A stretch of DNA of 64,000 nt from Methanocorpusculum sp. (GTDB lineage: Archaea > Halobacteriota > Methanomicrobia > Methanomicrobiales > Methanocorpusculaceae): NCBI GenBank assembly GCA_029986255.1, contig DALTYD010000003.1, positions 1-64,000 of the forward strand. The letters run 5' to 3'. Shown here piece after piece: positions 1-8,792 of the stretch. Each line of letters opens with the position of its first letter. Position 1 is the stretch's first letter. The notes beneath the pieces are model-generated. The model did not search any database. It had not been told where the DNA came from and worked only from the letters and a program-made list of their open reading frames with translations. The position numbers and the translations under genes were made by a program.

Positions 1-17
1 GTTCAGGAGGAATTACA

Positions 18-2660
18 TTGAAAAACATGAAAATAATGGCAGTCTTCGCCGTTTTGCTCGCAGCAGCGCTCTTTGTAGGAGCTGCTTCTGCAGACGTTAC
101 CAGAAACGTCAGTAATCAGAACGGTCTTGCCTTCGTCTATGAGACGATTAATATTAGCATCAATGATGCTGCCATGGCTTCCACGACTCCAGTTCTGATT
201 AAGTTCTCAGAAGGAAGCAATCCTACTGCAGTAAACACCATCTATGGTGAGAAAACTGAACCTGGTTACGCTAAGTTCACTCTCTATGATAGTGCAGTTG
301 GCTCCCATTATGGTACCTACTATGCAACAACCAACTACTCTAATGCATCATCAGCTGGTTCGGTTTCCATCTGGTACCCTGATCTCACCTTGAAGGCAGA
401 ACTTGCAACGGTATCTGGTACCTCTGCAACCACTTCTGGCGATTCTATCGATGGTAAGAGCGTTAACAAGAACACCAACGTTGCATTCTTGATTGATGCA
501 CCGAGAGTTGGTCCGGCATACAATGCAGCGAACTTTAACGTCGCCGCACAGATTGTCTTCACGACTCCTATTGCAGGTAAAACAACCTATTTCGGTGAGT
601 ATGACTTTTCTAAAACTGATCTGACTGGACCCCAGGTCAAAGCAAATGCAATCAAAGATGGTAATATATACCAGTATGCCTCTGCTGGTCTGAATGCACC
701 CGCTGGTGTTTACACTGCATATGCTGAATTCAAAGACTTTAATGTTGATGGTGAAAAGCTCTTCTCTGGATTCAAGGAAAATGCAAAGAAGTCTAATTCA
801 GTTACCTTCACAGTCCAGAGCACGACACTGGTTCTTACATCTGAACAAGAATCTGTAGTCCGTAGCAATCCTTTCACCGTTACTATTCAGGGTAACAGTA
901 ATGCATTGTACTTCGTCTATCTTGATGGAGTTTCCGCAAGTGATAAAAATCCGAAACTCCAGCAGGGTCAATCTGGTATGAAGACTACTATTGACCAGGA
1001 TATCATCCCAACAGGTGTTATTATCGCTAATAAGGATGATGCAAATGTGATGGGGAGCTATGCATTCTTTGAAACGGATGCATCCGGTAAACGTACTATC
1101 CAGTACAACACTGTGGCAGATACCGAGGACAAGACATACACAATAAAAGTCTATGAAATCAACGAAGATTGGGGTTCTCCATCTTACTCCGTAACCTCTA
1201 ACTATGACAGCGTCAAAGTTAAAGTTGAGAAGGGATCAGTATCTATCGCTGTATCAGATGATGGTTCTTACTTCATTGGAGATGAGATTAGGCTCACTGG
1301 TACAAATACAGACAGCAGCTCCGTTTACCTCTTTATCACTGGCCCGAATCTTGCAGCGAATGGTCTCTCTCTGAAGAGTCTTGGTACGGTTACCATAGAA
1401 CCTGCGAAAAACAACAACGTTCCAGTTCCTGTCAACACTGACAACACTTGGGAATACAGGTGGAATACTGCAAACAGTGGTCTTGACACAGGTGCTTACA
1501 CAATCTATGCAACCAGCATCCTTACCAATGGTAAATCTTCGGATAGGGAAACTGGAAAGAGCGGTGATATTGCTGCAAAACTCTCTGATTCCGAATATGC
1601 AACTGTTTCTGTTAATTTGAAGCAACCGTTCCTCTCTGCAATTCCATCCGCAACTATTGTTGCAAAGGGAGACAAGATCTACATCCGTGGCATAGCTGAA
1701 GGCGATCCGAGCTATCTCCAGATCTATATCTTTGGTCCTAACTTCTATCAGACATCCACAATCACCGTTGAAGATGATGCAACTTACGAGAAAAAACTTG
1801 ACATTGGATCCGAGTGGGCATCCAATCAGTATTTTGTTGTTATCGAGCATCCAATGTACAATGATGTGATAGACGTTAAGGAAGTGAAGTATGACAACGA
1901 TAATCAACCTATCCCGACGTCTTCATCTGCTCATACTGTTTCCTACACTACCCTTGAAATTGCAAACTTCGGTAATAACACGGCTGGAAATGTAGGACTT
2001 CAGGCTTCCTTCATTGTGGATGGTAAGGGCAAACTCCAAGGTTCTAACGCAGCAGATGCACTTACAAAGATGATTGACTCTGCTAACATTGATGATCTCT
2101 ATACGAAACTCACGTTCACTGTTGCTGAACCGTGGATTAAGGTTAACAATCCTGGCGACCAGAGTACGGGATCACAGTTCTCTATCACTGGTACAACCAA
2201 CCTTGCAGTTGGTGATCAGCTCCTAGTTGAAGTTGTGTCTTCCTCTTTCAGCGCGACTGATAAGACTTCCACCTCTACAACCTCTGGTGTTTCTCAGTCT
2301 ACCAAGGTTGTGCAGGGAGATACTGACAACACTTGGTCTGTTGATGTTGACACCACTAACTGGAAGATTGATGAGTACACCATTAAAGTGTCTGGGATCG
2401 AAGTTGATGTAACTACCACGATCAATTTCAATCTTGTTGACAAATCCGTGGCAACAAAACCAATTACTGCTGCAACTCCCACCACTGTATCAACTGGTGC
2501 AGCAGAAACTAAGACCGCAACTCCCACCACTGTATCAACTGATGCAGCAGAAACTACGACTGCAACCTCTGCAGCACCGACTCAGACTCCTGGATTCGGC
2601 GCTTTCATTGCACTCGCAGGACTTGGTGCAGTAGCACTTCTTGTACTCCGCCGCAACTAA
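18..2660 (+). CDS. Secreted surface (S-layer-like) protein with PGF-CTERM anchor
   Basis: An 880-residue exported protein, probably part of the cell envelope. The N-terminus has a basic start, a hydrophobic core and an AxA-type end (about residues 1-25), a typical signal peptide. The middle is Ser/Thr/Asn-rich with several beta-sandwich-like segments, resembling the DUF3821/S-layer-related proteins of Methanomicrobiales. The end has a Thr/Pro/Ala-rich linker, the tripeptide PGF, a hydrophobic helix and an Arg-Arg-Asn tail, which is the PGF-CTERM signal processed by archaeosortase A. The start is TTG at 18, placed 7 nt after a GGAGG site; an in-frame ATG lies at 27. Two 15-residue repeats sit in the linker. 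The family call is from recognition, not a search. Confidence 0.8.
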   Translation: MKNMKIMAVFAVLLAAALFVGAASADVTRNVSNQNGLAFVYETINISINDAAMASTTPVLIKFSEGSNPTAVNTIYGEKTEPGYAKFTLYDSAVGSHYGTYYATTNYSNASSAGSVSIWYPDLTLKAELATVSGTSATTSGDSIDGKSVNKNTNVAFLIDAPRVGPAYNAANFNVAAQIVFTTPIAGKTTYFGEYDFSKTDLTGPQVKANAIKDGNIYQYASAGLNAPAGVYTAYAEFKDFNVDGEKLFSGFKENAKKSNSVTFTVQSTTLVLTSEQESVVRSNPFTVTIQGNSNALYFVYLDGVSASDKNPKLQQGQSGMKTTIDQDIIPTGVIIANKDDANVMGSYAFFETDASGKRTIQYNTVADTEDKTYTIKVYEINEDWGSPSYSVTSNYDSVKVKVEKGSVSIAVSDDGSYFIGDEIRLTGTNTDSSSVYLFITGPNLAANGLSLKSLGTVTIEPAKNNNVPVPVNTDNTWEYRWNTANSGLDTGAYTIYATSILTNGKSSDRETGKSGDIAAKLSDSEYATVSVNLKQPFLSAIPSATIVAKGDKIYIRGIAEGDPSYLQIYIFGPNFYQTSTITVEDDATYEKKLDIGSEWASNQYFVVIEHPMYNDVIDVKEVKYDNDNQPIPTSSSAHTVSYTTLEIANFGNNTAGNVGLQASFIVDGKGKLQGSNAADALTKMIDSANIDDLYTKLTFTVAEPWIKVNNPGDQSTGSQFSITGTTNLAVGDQLLVEVVSSSFSATDKTSTSTTSGVSQSTKVVQGDTDNTWSVDVDTTNWKIDEYTIKVSGIEVDVTTTINFNLVDKSVATKPITAATPTTVSTGAAETKTATPTTVSTDAAETTTATSAAPTQTPGFGAFIALAGLGAVALLVLRRN
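2472..2561 (+). repeat. 45-bp tandem duplication in the linker of the surface protein
   Basis: Two consecutive 45-bp units (2472-2516 and 2517-2561) differ at only a few bases. They encode ATPTTVSTGAAETKT and ATPTTVSTDAAETTT. The repeats lengthen the Thr-rich, probably glycosylated stalk just before the PGF-CTERM anchor. Confidence 0.9.
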
Positions 2661-2940
2661 GCGTGAAACAAATAAAAGAGTAAAGTTATGAAACTTTCAG
2701 GAAATCAATCCTGGATGACATACTTATCTCTTTTCAGAAAATATTTCACTCGTTCTTTTCCAAAATAATCTCTTATATTGTTTTATATTGTTTTATTGTT
2801 GCGACATACTGTCCTATGAATAAAGAACTTGAGTTGTTGTTTTATATTAAAAATAGAGTGTTTATATGTGTTATTTTGCTTTAACATCTATAGTATATCT
2901 AACCGATAGTTAAACTATTGATTCTGATCATACTTATAGT

Positions 2941-3480
2941 ATGGATGAAATTGTTGAACGTGGTTTTGAGCGTCTTCAAACGCTTATTTCCGAAACCAAG
3001 CGAAAAAAGAATGATGTATTATGCGAACTTTGTAGTCAGAATGTTTCCTTATTCATGCGAATGGTTGATGCTGTTTCTCCAATTGTACAAGAGATAGGAT
3101 CAATATTTCTCCTCAAAGCAAAACAGGATCTCAAAGGAGAGCTTTATGATCAGATATACTACAAAGAAAAAATGATTATACTCGGAAAAACTGACTGCCC
3201 TCTAGAATATCGGCCTGATGATCCAAAGAAAAAAGTCACTCAGCAGTTTTGTGTTCTCTCTGAAAAAGGATTGTTATATGAACTCATGTTTTCCAATGAT
3301 GGATTTATTGTTGATACTTATGCATCCTTACTAACTCCTGGTGAAGCCATTGAACTCTATGGATATGAGATTATCTACATGCTCTATTCAGCAATGCGAG
3401 ACTATAGCCTCGCAGAAGAGGAAGTACTTGCAGCTCTCGATCTTGCTCTTGGATATATTCGGAAAAATATCAATACATAA
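2941..3480 (+). CDS. Conserved-looking protein of unknown function
   Basis: A 179-residue soluble protein I do not recognise. It is mostly helical by composition, with a charged N-terminal helix (about residues 1-27) containing KRKKND, then a mixed central region with a DCPLEYRPDD segment and a C-terminal acidic helix. There is no signal peptide, membrane segment or metal-binding cysteine cluster. It stands alone between the surface protein and tRNA-Ile, with an A+T-rich 280-bp upstream region and no clear ribosome site, so it may be leaderless. Codon use resembles the neighbouring genes, which supports it being real. Confidence 0.6.
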   Translation: MDEIVERGFERLQTLISETKRKKNDVLCELCSQNVSLFMRMVDAVSPIVQEIGSIFLLKAKQDLKGELYDQIYYKEKMIILGKTDCPLEYRPDDPKKKVTQQFCVLSEKGLLYELMFSNDGFIVDTYASLLTPGEAIELYGYEIIYMLYSAMRDYSLAEEEVLAALDLALGYIRKNINT

Positions 3481-3523
3481 TAAAATTGTTTTAATCCAAA
3501 AACACCATGTCAATGTCAAAATA

Positions 3524-3597
3524 TGGGCCCGATGAGATTCGAACTCATGACCTCCCGGTTATCAGCCGGACGCACCACCTAGCTATGCTACGGGCCC
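3524..3597 (-). tRNA. tRNA-Ile (GAT)
   Basis: The minus strand folds into a full cloverleaf: a 7-bp acceptor stem GGGCCCG/CGGGCCC with discriminator A, a D arm, an anticodon stem around the loop CTGATAA (anticodon GAT), and a T arm with the loop TTCGAAT. CCA is not encoded and there is no intron. Confidence 0.95.
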
Positions 3598-4178
3598 ATC
3601 TTATGAGTATTACCTTAATACTTATGTTTTATCTATATATATAAATTTTGAATTTTAACATGATTTATAAATGAATATTGGATCCATGTTCTCCTGAAGG
3701 TATTAACAGCATCTGCTTGAATTATCTGCCTACGAAAATGGTTGGATTCGAAAAATAAGATTGTGCAAGTTTCATGAAATTAGCCCAAACAAATAATCTC
3801 TTCTGCATTGAATTTGAATTGATTGTTTATCCATCGTTTTTGAATAAACTCGAAAATTTCAGAATATTGATGCATTATCCAATACATTAATCTTTTTCCA
3901 ATGATATAATTAATAAATCCTAAATAATTTTTATGACTCTTAAATATCTAAATATTACATATATTTGTTCTTCTTTACAATTAAGTGTCCTGCATGAATC
4001 AAAAGAGATGATGTTCATTTTTTCTTATATATATATCATCTTGTACATCTCAACCTATCTTATATGTTATTTTAAATATACTTAACAATACTCAATGTCG
4101 GATTAATCTATCTTAAAGTATCTTTAATGTAATTATGTGGAAGAATCATTATAATCACAAACAGCCTACCTGAAAGAG
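3598..4178. other. A+T-rich intergenic region, nothing definite
   Basis: 581 bp with many TA-rich tracts (for example around 3635-3645 and 4028-4040). They could hold the divergent promoters of tRNA-Ile and of the coenzyme M operon. No ORF, RNA fold or repeat was convincing. Confidence 0.5.
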
Positions 4179-4967
4179 ATGGCACAACTGACTCCTTCCT
4201 TACAAACTCTTACGATCCTTCCTGGAACCACTCGAACAGGAGACCCCGAAAACTTTACTGAGATTATCATTCGCCCAGGTGATACTATTTCTATAGTTGG
4301 ACCAACCGGCTCTGGAAAAACTGCCTTCATCAATGATATTGAAGTCTTTGCTCAAGGTGACACTATTACTAAGAGAAAAATTCTCGTTAATGGTTCAGAA
4401 CCCATTGAAGACCTTGTTCGTGATCCTGCAAAAAAACCAATTGCCATGATAACTCAAAACACCAAGTGCTTTGCTGATCTCACTGTGGAAGAATTTCTTT
4501 CCATGCACTTGCATTCTCGCAAAATGGAAAGTATTGGCATTATAGATGAAACAATCGATCTCGCTAATCAGTTTACCGGAGAAAAAATATCCCACCATGT
4601 ACGTATGAGCTCCTTATCTGGTGGTCAAACTCGCAGTCTCTTTATTGCTGACGCAGTTAGTATCTCTGATGCCCCGATTATTCTGCTCGATGAAGTTGAA
4701 AACGCGGGTATTTTCAAAAATCGCGTAATTGAAATTCTCCGAAAAAAACAAAAGGCAATCATTTTTGTTACGCATGATCCATATATTGCTCTCCTCACTG
4801 AAAAACGACTTGTCATGAAAGAAGGCGCTGTTGACAAAATACTCATTCCAGGTGATGATGAGCGAGATGCCCTTTTGCAGATATCTAAAATAGATGCCAA
4901 GATGATGCAACTGCGAGAACGCATCCGTTCAGGGGAACTTCTCAGAGCATGGGGAATCGAAGCATGA
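4179..4967 (+). CDS. Stand-alone ABC-type ATPase, first gene of the CoM operon
   Basis: A 262-residue ABC nucleotide-binding protein without a membrane partner. Walker A is GPTGSGKT (about residues 40-47), the signature motif LSGGQ is near residue 147, Walker B is PIILLDE (about 166-172), and the H-loop lies in FVTHDP (about 194-199). A C-terminal tail of about 40 residues is charged and helical. No permease gene is nearby, so a transporter role is unlikely. It overlaps a GTPase gene and precedes an Fe-S protein and ComF, so an ATP-driven role in metallocluster assembly or sulfur delivery is my inference. It is a single-domain protein and so is not AtwA (component A2), which has two ATPase domains. 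Confidence 0.8.
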   Translation: MAQLTPSLQTLTILPGTTRTGDPENFTEIIIRPGDTISIVGPTGSGKTAFINDIEVFAQGDTITKRKILVNGSEPIEDLVRDPAKKPIAMITQNTKCFADLTVEEFLSMHLHSRKMESIGIIDETIDLANQFTGEKISHHVRMSSLSGGQTRSLFIADAVSISDAPIILLDEVENAGIFKNRVIEILRKKQKAIIFVTHDPYIALLTEKRLVMKEGAVDKILIPGDDERDALLQISKIDAKMMQLRERIRSGELLRAWGIEA

Positions 4968-5671
4968 ATGTCCGACTCATTGCAATTGCTGGTCCTCCTA
5001 GTTCTGGAAAGACCGCAGTTGTCAAACAGATCATCAGGAATCTCTCTCCCTCCAAAATTGCATATCTCAAGATAGACGTTGTGCAAGCATGGGAAGACAA
5101 AGAACTCGGTGATGAATTTGGTATTCCGACTAAAAAAGTCTATTCTGGCGATATGTGCCCCGATCACATGGGCATCATGGTTCTTCGTGACGCGCTCCTA
5201 TGGGCTGATAATCTTGGAGTCCAGTATCTCCTTTATGAAAGCGCTGGCCTCTGTCTAAGATGCACACCATATACAGTGAATTCTCTTGGAATTTGTGTTA
5301 TTTCCGCTGTTTCTGGGACACATGCTCCCCTGAAAATGGCACCCATGATCGCCCTTGCCGATGTTGCTGTTGTCACTAAGATTGATCTCGTTTCTCAAGC
5401 TGAGAAAGAAGTCTTTCGTGAAAGAATTCGTCAAGTAGCTCAAGAAATTGATATTGTTGAAACTAATGCCATTCAGGGAACAGGTATGCGTTATCTCATG
5501 CAAACCATCGAACACATGAAACCTGCAGAAAGTGAACAAGACACTCTACGTGGCGTTCCTCCACTTGGCGTATGTACCATATGTATTGGGAAAAAAGAAA
5601 TTGGTTGGCAGGAACACTTTGGTGTTATTCGAATGCTAGATTCTCCTGATAATTTGTTTAGAGGTGAGTAG
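4964..5671 (+). CDS. P-loop GTPase of the HypB/UreG/CobW type
   Basis: A 235-residue protein beginning almost at once with the P-loop GPPSSGKT (about residues 10-17). It has a TKID motif (about residues 143-146) that gives guanine specificity, as in the SIMIBI-class maturation GTPases HypB, UreG and CobW. Conserved cysteines occur in GLCLRC and near the end in VCTICIG, plausible metal or cluster ligands. I chose ATG 4964, which overlaps the TGA of the ABC gene (ATGA) and has GGGGA upstream; an in-frame ATG at 4949 is possible. Its placement next to an Fe-S protein suggests a metallocentre maturation factor for the coenzyme M enzymes. The substrate is unknown. Confidence 0.75.
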   Translation: MNVRLIAIAGPPSSGKTAVVKQIIRNLSPSKIAYLKIDVVQAWEDKELGDEFGIPTKKVYSGDMCPDHMGIMVLRDALLWADNLGVQYLLYESAGLCLRCTPYTVNSLGICVISAVSGTHAPLKMAPMIALADVAVVTKIDLVSQAEKEVFRERIRQVAQEIDIVETNAIQGTGMRYLMQTIEHMKPAESEQDTLRGVPPLGVCTICIGKKEIGWQEHFGVIRMLDSPDNLFRGE

Positions 5672-6322
5672 ATGGATTGGATTCCTCCTGATAAGAATTG
5701 CGGCTCCTGTGGAATGTCCAGTTGTGATGCATTTATTGCAGCGATGAATGCCGGTTGCAAGACTGCAGACGAATGTCCATATTATTCTACTCCCTTAAAG
5801 AAACAAGATGTGATTTTTTCCAACAGTAGCCCTGTCTGCGATCTTGAAACTGTATATAGTGGTGTTGATATAACAGGTGTGGCATATGATTTTATCCTCA
5901 CTGCACTTCCAGGAGAATCGTCAGCACGAAAGATTATTCTACCCTTCCGCTCCGATCTCGTTGAAGTGCTCGGTATTGTTGCAGGAGATATTGTCACTGG
6001 TAGACCTACTGGTGCAGGTTGTCCTGTTCAGCATGTGATAAAAGTACTTGAAGTAGATCCTGGTTCTGGTCTTATTACTGGTCACGTTGTAGGTCCTGCA
6101 TTTGCACGAGGAAATGATAATATTGTCGATCTCAAGCACTACCATATGATTGGCTTTGAAGGAATCGCAAATGTCATCCGAAAAATACCGAAATTTGGTC
6201 TTCGAATGCCGTTTTTTCCAGGTACTTGTATGATGCATCGTACGCATACTGGCATTGTCAATATGATCATGCGGAAGTCCTATGGGCTCCATGTGAGAGT
6301 TGAGGGAATTGTGATTCTATGA
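5672..6322 (+). CDS. 4Fe-4S domain protein of the CoM operon
   Basis: A 216-residue cytoplasmic protein. It opens with NCGSCGMSSCDAFIAAM followed by a further Cys pair, the Cys pattern of the small 4Fe-4S domain (PF04060-like) found in corrinoid/Fe-S proteins and related metalloenzymes. The remaining 170 residues are mixed alpha/beta with a conserved-looking GRPTGAGCP segment and a Cys-containing PFFPGTCMMHRTHTG segment near the end. It starts directly after the GTPase stop (TAG then ATG, GAGGTGA upstream) and overlaps the ComF gene by 4 bp. This fits a partner in Fe-S or sulfide handling for ComF; the biochemical role is not established from sequence. Confidence 0.75.
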   Translation: MDWIPPDKNCGSCGMSSCDAFIAAMNAGCKTADECPYYSTPLKKQDVIFSNSSPVCDLETVYSGVDITGVAYDFILTALPGESSARKIILPFRSDLVEVLGIVAGDIVTGRPTGAGCPVQHVIKVLEVDPGSGLITGHVVGPAFARGNDNIVDLKHYHMIGFEGIANVIRKIPKFGLRMPFFPGTCMMHRTHTGIVNMIMRKSYGLHVRVEGIVIL

Positions 6323-7551
6323 AATCCATTGCAAATATCAATACTAAAATCGCCGATGGCACGGCAATTGTTTGGACAGCATCCGAGTTTAAAAAACATA
6401 TTCGTGATGGAGAAAACTTAACTCCAGAGGACGTTGATGTCGTCACTTGTGGTACCTTTGGTGTTATGTCAGGAACTGCAGCAATTCTATCCTTTCAGGT
6501 TGCCTCTGCGGGTTCATTTACCCATACGAAACATTTGACGCTGAACGGAATCCGGGCCCATGTTGGTCCATGTCCCAATGAAAATAATGGGCATGTGGAT
6601 GTCATAGTTTATGGAACAGAACAATCAGATCATCCTGGATATGGTGGAGGACATCTCTTTGAGGATATTGTTGCAGGAGAGTCTATCGAGGCGGTGATAG
6701 AAACCGATACTGGAACTCTTACTAAGCAGATCACTATTTCCGAGATGTCTTCGGCAAAGATGATCATCACTCGTGGTGCTTTCAAAAATTACATGGCCTT
6801 TGTAAATCCTAGTGTCAACGCGTTCACTACGATCTTTTCAGTTTTTCCGATGCAGGGAAATCTGAGTGAAGCCACTTTTTCTGGATGCGGTGAAATTAAT
6901 CCCCTGGAAAATGATCCGGAACTCCGATATCATACTGCTGGAACGGCAGCGCTTGTAAACGGTTCTCCAGGTATTATTCTTGGTACTGGCACGCGTTCTT
7001 CAGTGATGAAACCCAACCTATCTCTAGTCGCTGAAATGTGTCAGATGGATACAAATCTCATGGGTGGGTTTAAAATGACATGTGGATGTGAGTGTCTCAC
7101 CTCTGTTGCAACTGCGATCCCTGTTCAGGATAACTCTACTATTGCTGCGCTGTCTATTCTTGATGAGAATATCTCTTTATCGATTGCTAATGTCACAAAT
7201 CGGACTGTATTTGATGCTTCAACCTATGCTGATGCCTGGAGTGGAGATGCACGTGTTCGTGTTGAACCGAACAATTGCAAAATGTCGAATTGTACCCTGT
7301 GTCATGATCTCTGTCCTCGTGATGCTATCCGTTCTGATCTGACAATTGCGCACTCCTGTATGGGCTGCCTGACTTGTGTTTCCGTTTGCCCTAATCATGT
7401 TTTTTTGGCAAATACTGGTTCTCTTCATACAAAATCTGACTGTATTCCAATTGTACTGCGGCAATCCGATCGTCTTCGAGGAGAACGTGCAGCAACGCTG
7501 CTGCGCAATCGAATACAATCTGGAAATTGGAAACTGGGAGGTTGTTTCTAA
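6319..7551 (+). CDS. comF: Methanogenesis marker 16 / DUF39 protein with ferredoxin domain, probable ComF
   Basis: A 410-residue protein of the DUF39 (COG1900) family, the group that includes the sulfurtransferase making homocysteine from aspartate semialdehyde. The N-terminal 330 residues are the DUF39 domain, with CGTFGVMSGTAA and a Cys-rich TCGCECLT segment. The last 80 residues hold two 4Fe-4S motifs: NCKMSNCTLCHDLCP (first spacing x4, not the usual x2) and a standard CMGCLTCVSVCP. This architecture matches methanogenesis marker protein 16. The M. jannaschii relative MJ1681 is reported to convert sulfoacetaldehyde to coenzyme M; I recall this from the literature. The position just before cysteate synthase and ComDE supports the same reaction here. 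Confidence 0.75.
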   Translation: MKSIANINTKIADGTAIVWTASEFKKHIRDGENLTPEDVDVVTCGTFGVMSGTAAILSFQVASAGSFTHTKHLTLNGIRAHVGPCPNENNGHVDVIVYGTEQSDHPGYGGGHLFEDIVAGESIEAVIETDTGTLTKQITISEMSSAKMIITRGAFKNYMAFVNPSVNAFTTIFSVFPMQGNLSEATFSGCGEINPLENDPELRYHTAGTAALVNGSPGIILGTGTRSSVMKPNLSLVAEMCQMDTNLMGGFKMTCGCECLTSVATAIPVQDNSTIAALSILDENISLSIANVTNRTVFDASTYADAWSGDARVRVEPNNCKMSNCTLCHDLCPRDAIRSDLTIAHSCMGCLTCVSVCPNHVFLANTGSLHTKSDCIPIVLRQSDRLRGERAATLLRNRIQSGNWKLGGCF

Positions 7552-8792
7552 TGGGTGATTATACGCTTCGCTGTGTTTTTGGGGGGGAGTGTCTGCCGGA
7601 GCAATATACACTTTCCTGCAAGGAACATTCTTGTCTTATTCGAACAGAGTACACAGCAAAACGTCTGACCATTCGTCCTGAACTACCTGGTATTTTCCGA
7701 TATATTGACTGGTTGCCAGTTCATAGTTCTCTTCCCACTCGCTCGCGACCGATGACATTTCGTAGTGATTCACTCTGTCGAGAGCTAGATCTTCCAAATC
7801 TTTGGGTGACGTTTACTGGTTACTATCCTGAGCGGGAATGTTTTGTTGCAACGGGTTCATTCAAGGAACTTGAGGCATTGCCGACAACAGTCCGCCTTAG
7901 TGAGAATGGAGGTGGCACTCTGGTAGTTGCCTCTGCTGGGAATACCGGTCGTGCATTCGCCCAAATGGCGGCAGAGTTTGGAATGCCAGTTGTTATTGTT
8001 GTACCTGAGGCGTCGAGACAGAATCTTTGGACAGTGACGGAACCTAAGAAACAGGATGCCATTAAGCTGATCACTGTTCGAGGTGATTATACGGATGCTA
8101 TTTTGGTTGCTAATCGTCTTACTGAGTATCCTAGATATATTCCAGAGGGCGGTGCGAAAAACGTTGCTCGTCGTGATGGGATGGGAACTGTGATGCTCGA
8201 TGCAACGATGACCATCGGTCGAATGCCAGATCATTATTTTCAGGCGATTGGTTCTGGTACAGGTGGTATTGCAGCCTGGGAAGCTGCAATGCGACTTGTG
8301 GTTGATGGTCGATTTGGTAACGTGGCTCCTCGATTACATCTTGCACAGAATTTACCTTTTGTTCCAATGGTACGAGCTTGGAAGGAGCGGAGGGCAACAT
8401 TGATGGAGCGAGATATGCCAAATGTGTCTGAGGCAATTGCTCATGTGTCGGCACCAGTTCTGACGAACCGGAACCCACCCTACAGTCTGCCGGGTGGTGT
8501 GTTCGAGGCAATGAGGTACTGTGGCGGTGATATGTACGCGGTCAGCAATGCGGATGCGAAAGATGCCGGTATTCTATTTTCCGATGTGGAGAATGGTATT
8601 GATCTGGATCCAGCTGCTGCGGTTGCCACGGCAGCATTGATATCTGCAGTCAATAGTGGAGTTGTTGACCGCATGGATACAATTACGCTGAATATCACTG
8701 GTGGGGGATATACTCGTGTTCGTGAAGAATTTGATATCTTCCCGGTTCCAGTGACAGCTATTGTGGATGTTGATGAGGTGCCTGAGATATGA
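7551..8792 (+). CDS. Cysteate synthase (PLP-dependent, threonine-synthase-like)
   Basis: Makes L-cysteate from O-phosphoserine and sulfite, the first committed step of coenzyme M synthesis in Methanosarcinales and Methanomicrobiales. The 413-residue protein has fold-type II PLP features: the lysine in ATGSFKELE (about residue 105) would bind PLP, ASAGNTGRAFA (about 124-134) binds the substrate phosphate/carboxylate region, and a Gly-rich loop GSGTGG (about 230-235) grips the PLP phosphate. The first residues carry Cys motifs typical of the group. I chose ATG 7551, which overlaps the previous TAA by one base with GGGAGGT upstream; 7527 would add eight unlikely residues. It overlaps comDE by 4 bp. 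Confidence 0.88.
   Translation: MGDYTLRCVFGGECLPEQYTLSCKEHSCLIRTEYTAKRLTIRPELPGIFRYIDWLPVHSSLPTRSRPMTFRSDSLCRELDLPNLWVTFTGYYPERECFVATGSFKELEALPTTVRLSENGGGTLVVASAGNTGRAFAQMAAEFGMPVVIVVPEASRQNLWTVTEPKKQDAIKLITVRGDYTDAILVANRLTEYPRYIPEGGAKNVARRDGMGTVMLDATMTIGRMPDHYFQAIGSGTGGIAAWEAAMRLVVDGRFGNVAPRLHLAQNLPFVPMVRAWKERRATLMERDMPNVSEAIAHVSAPVLTNRNPPYSLPGGVFEAMRYCGGDMYAVSNADAKDAGILFSDVENGIDLDPAAAVATAALISAVNSGVVDRMDTITLNITGGGYTRVREEFDIFPVPVTAIVDVDEVPEI

Noticed and set aside
1254..1907. 217-codon open frame on the minus strand inside the surface protein gene
   Set aside because: It lies wholly opposite a clear gene with signal peptide and sorting signal; its residue make-up is erratic and it has no ribosome site. 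It is a frame shadow.
4179..4967. Idea that the lone ABC ATPase is AtwA (Mcr activation component A2)
   Set aside because: AtwA has two ATPase domains in about 530 residues; this protein has one domain in 262 residues and sits with coenzyme M genes.
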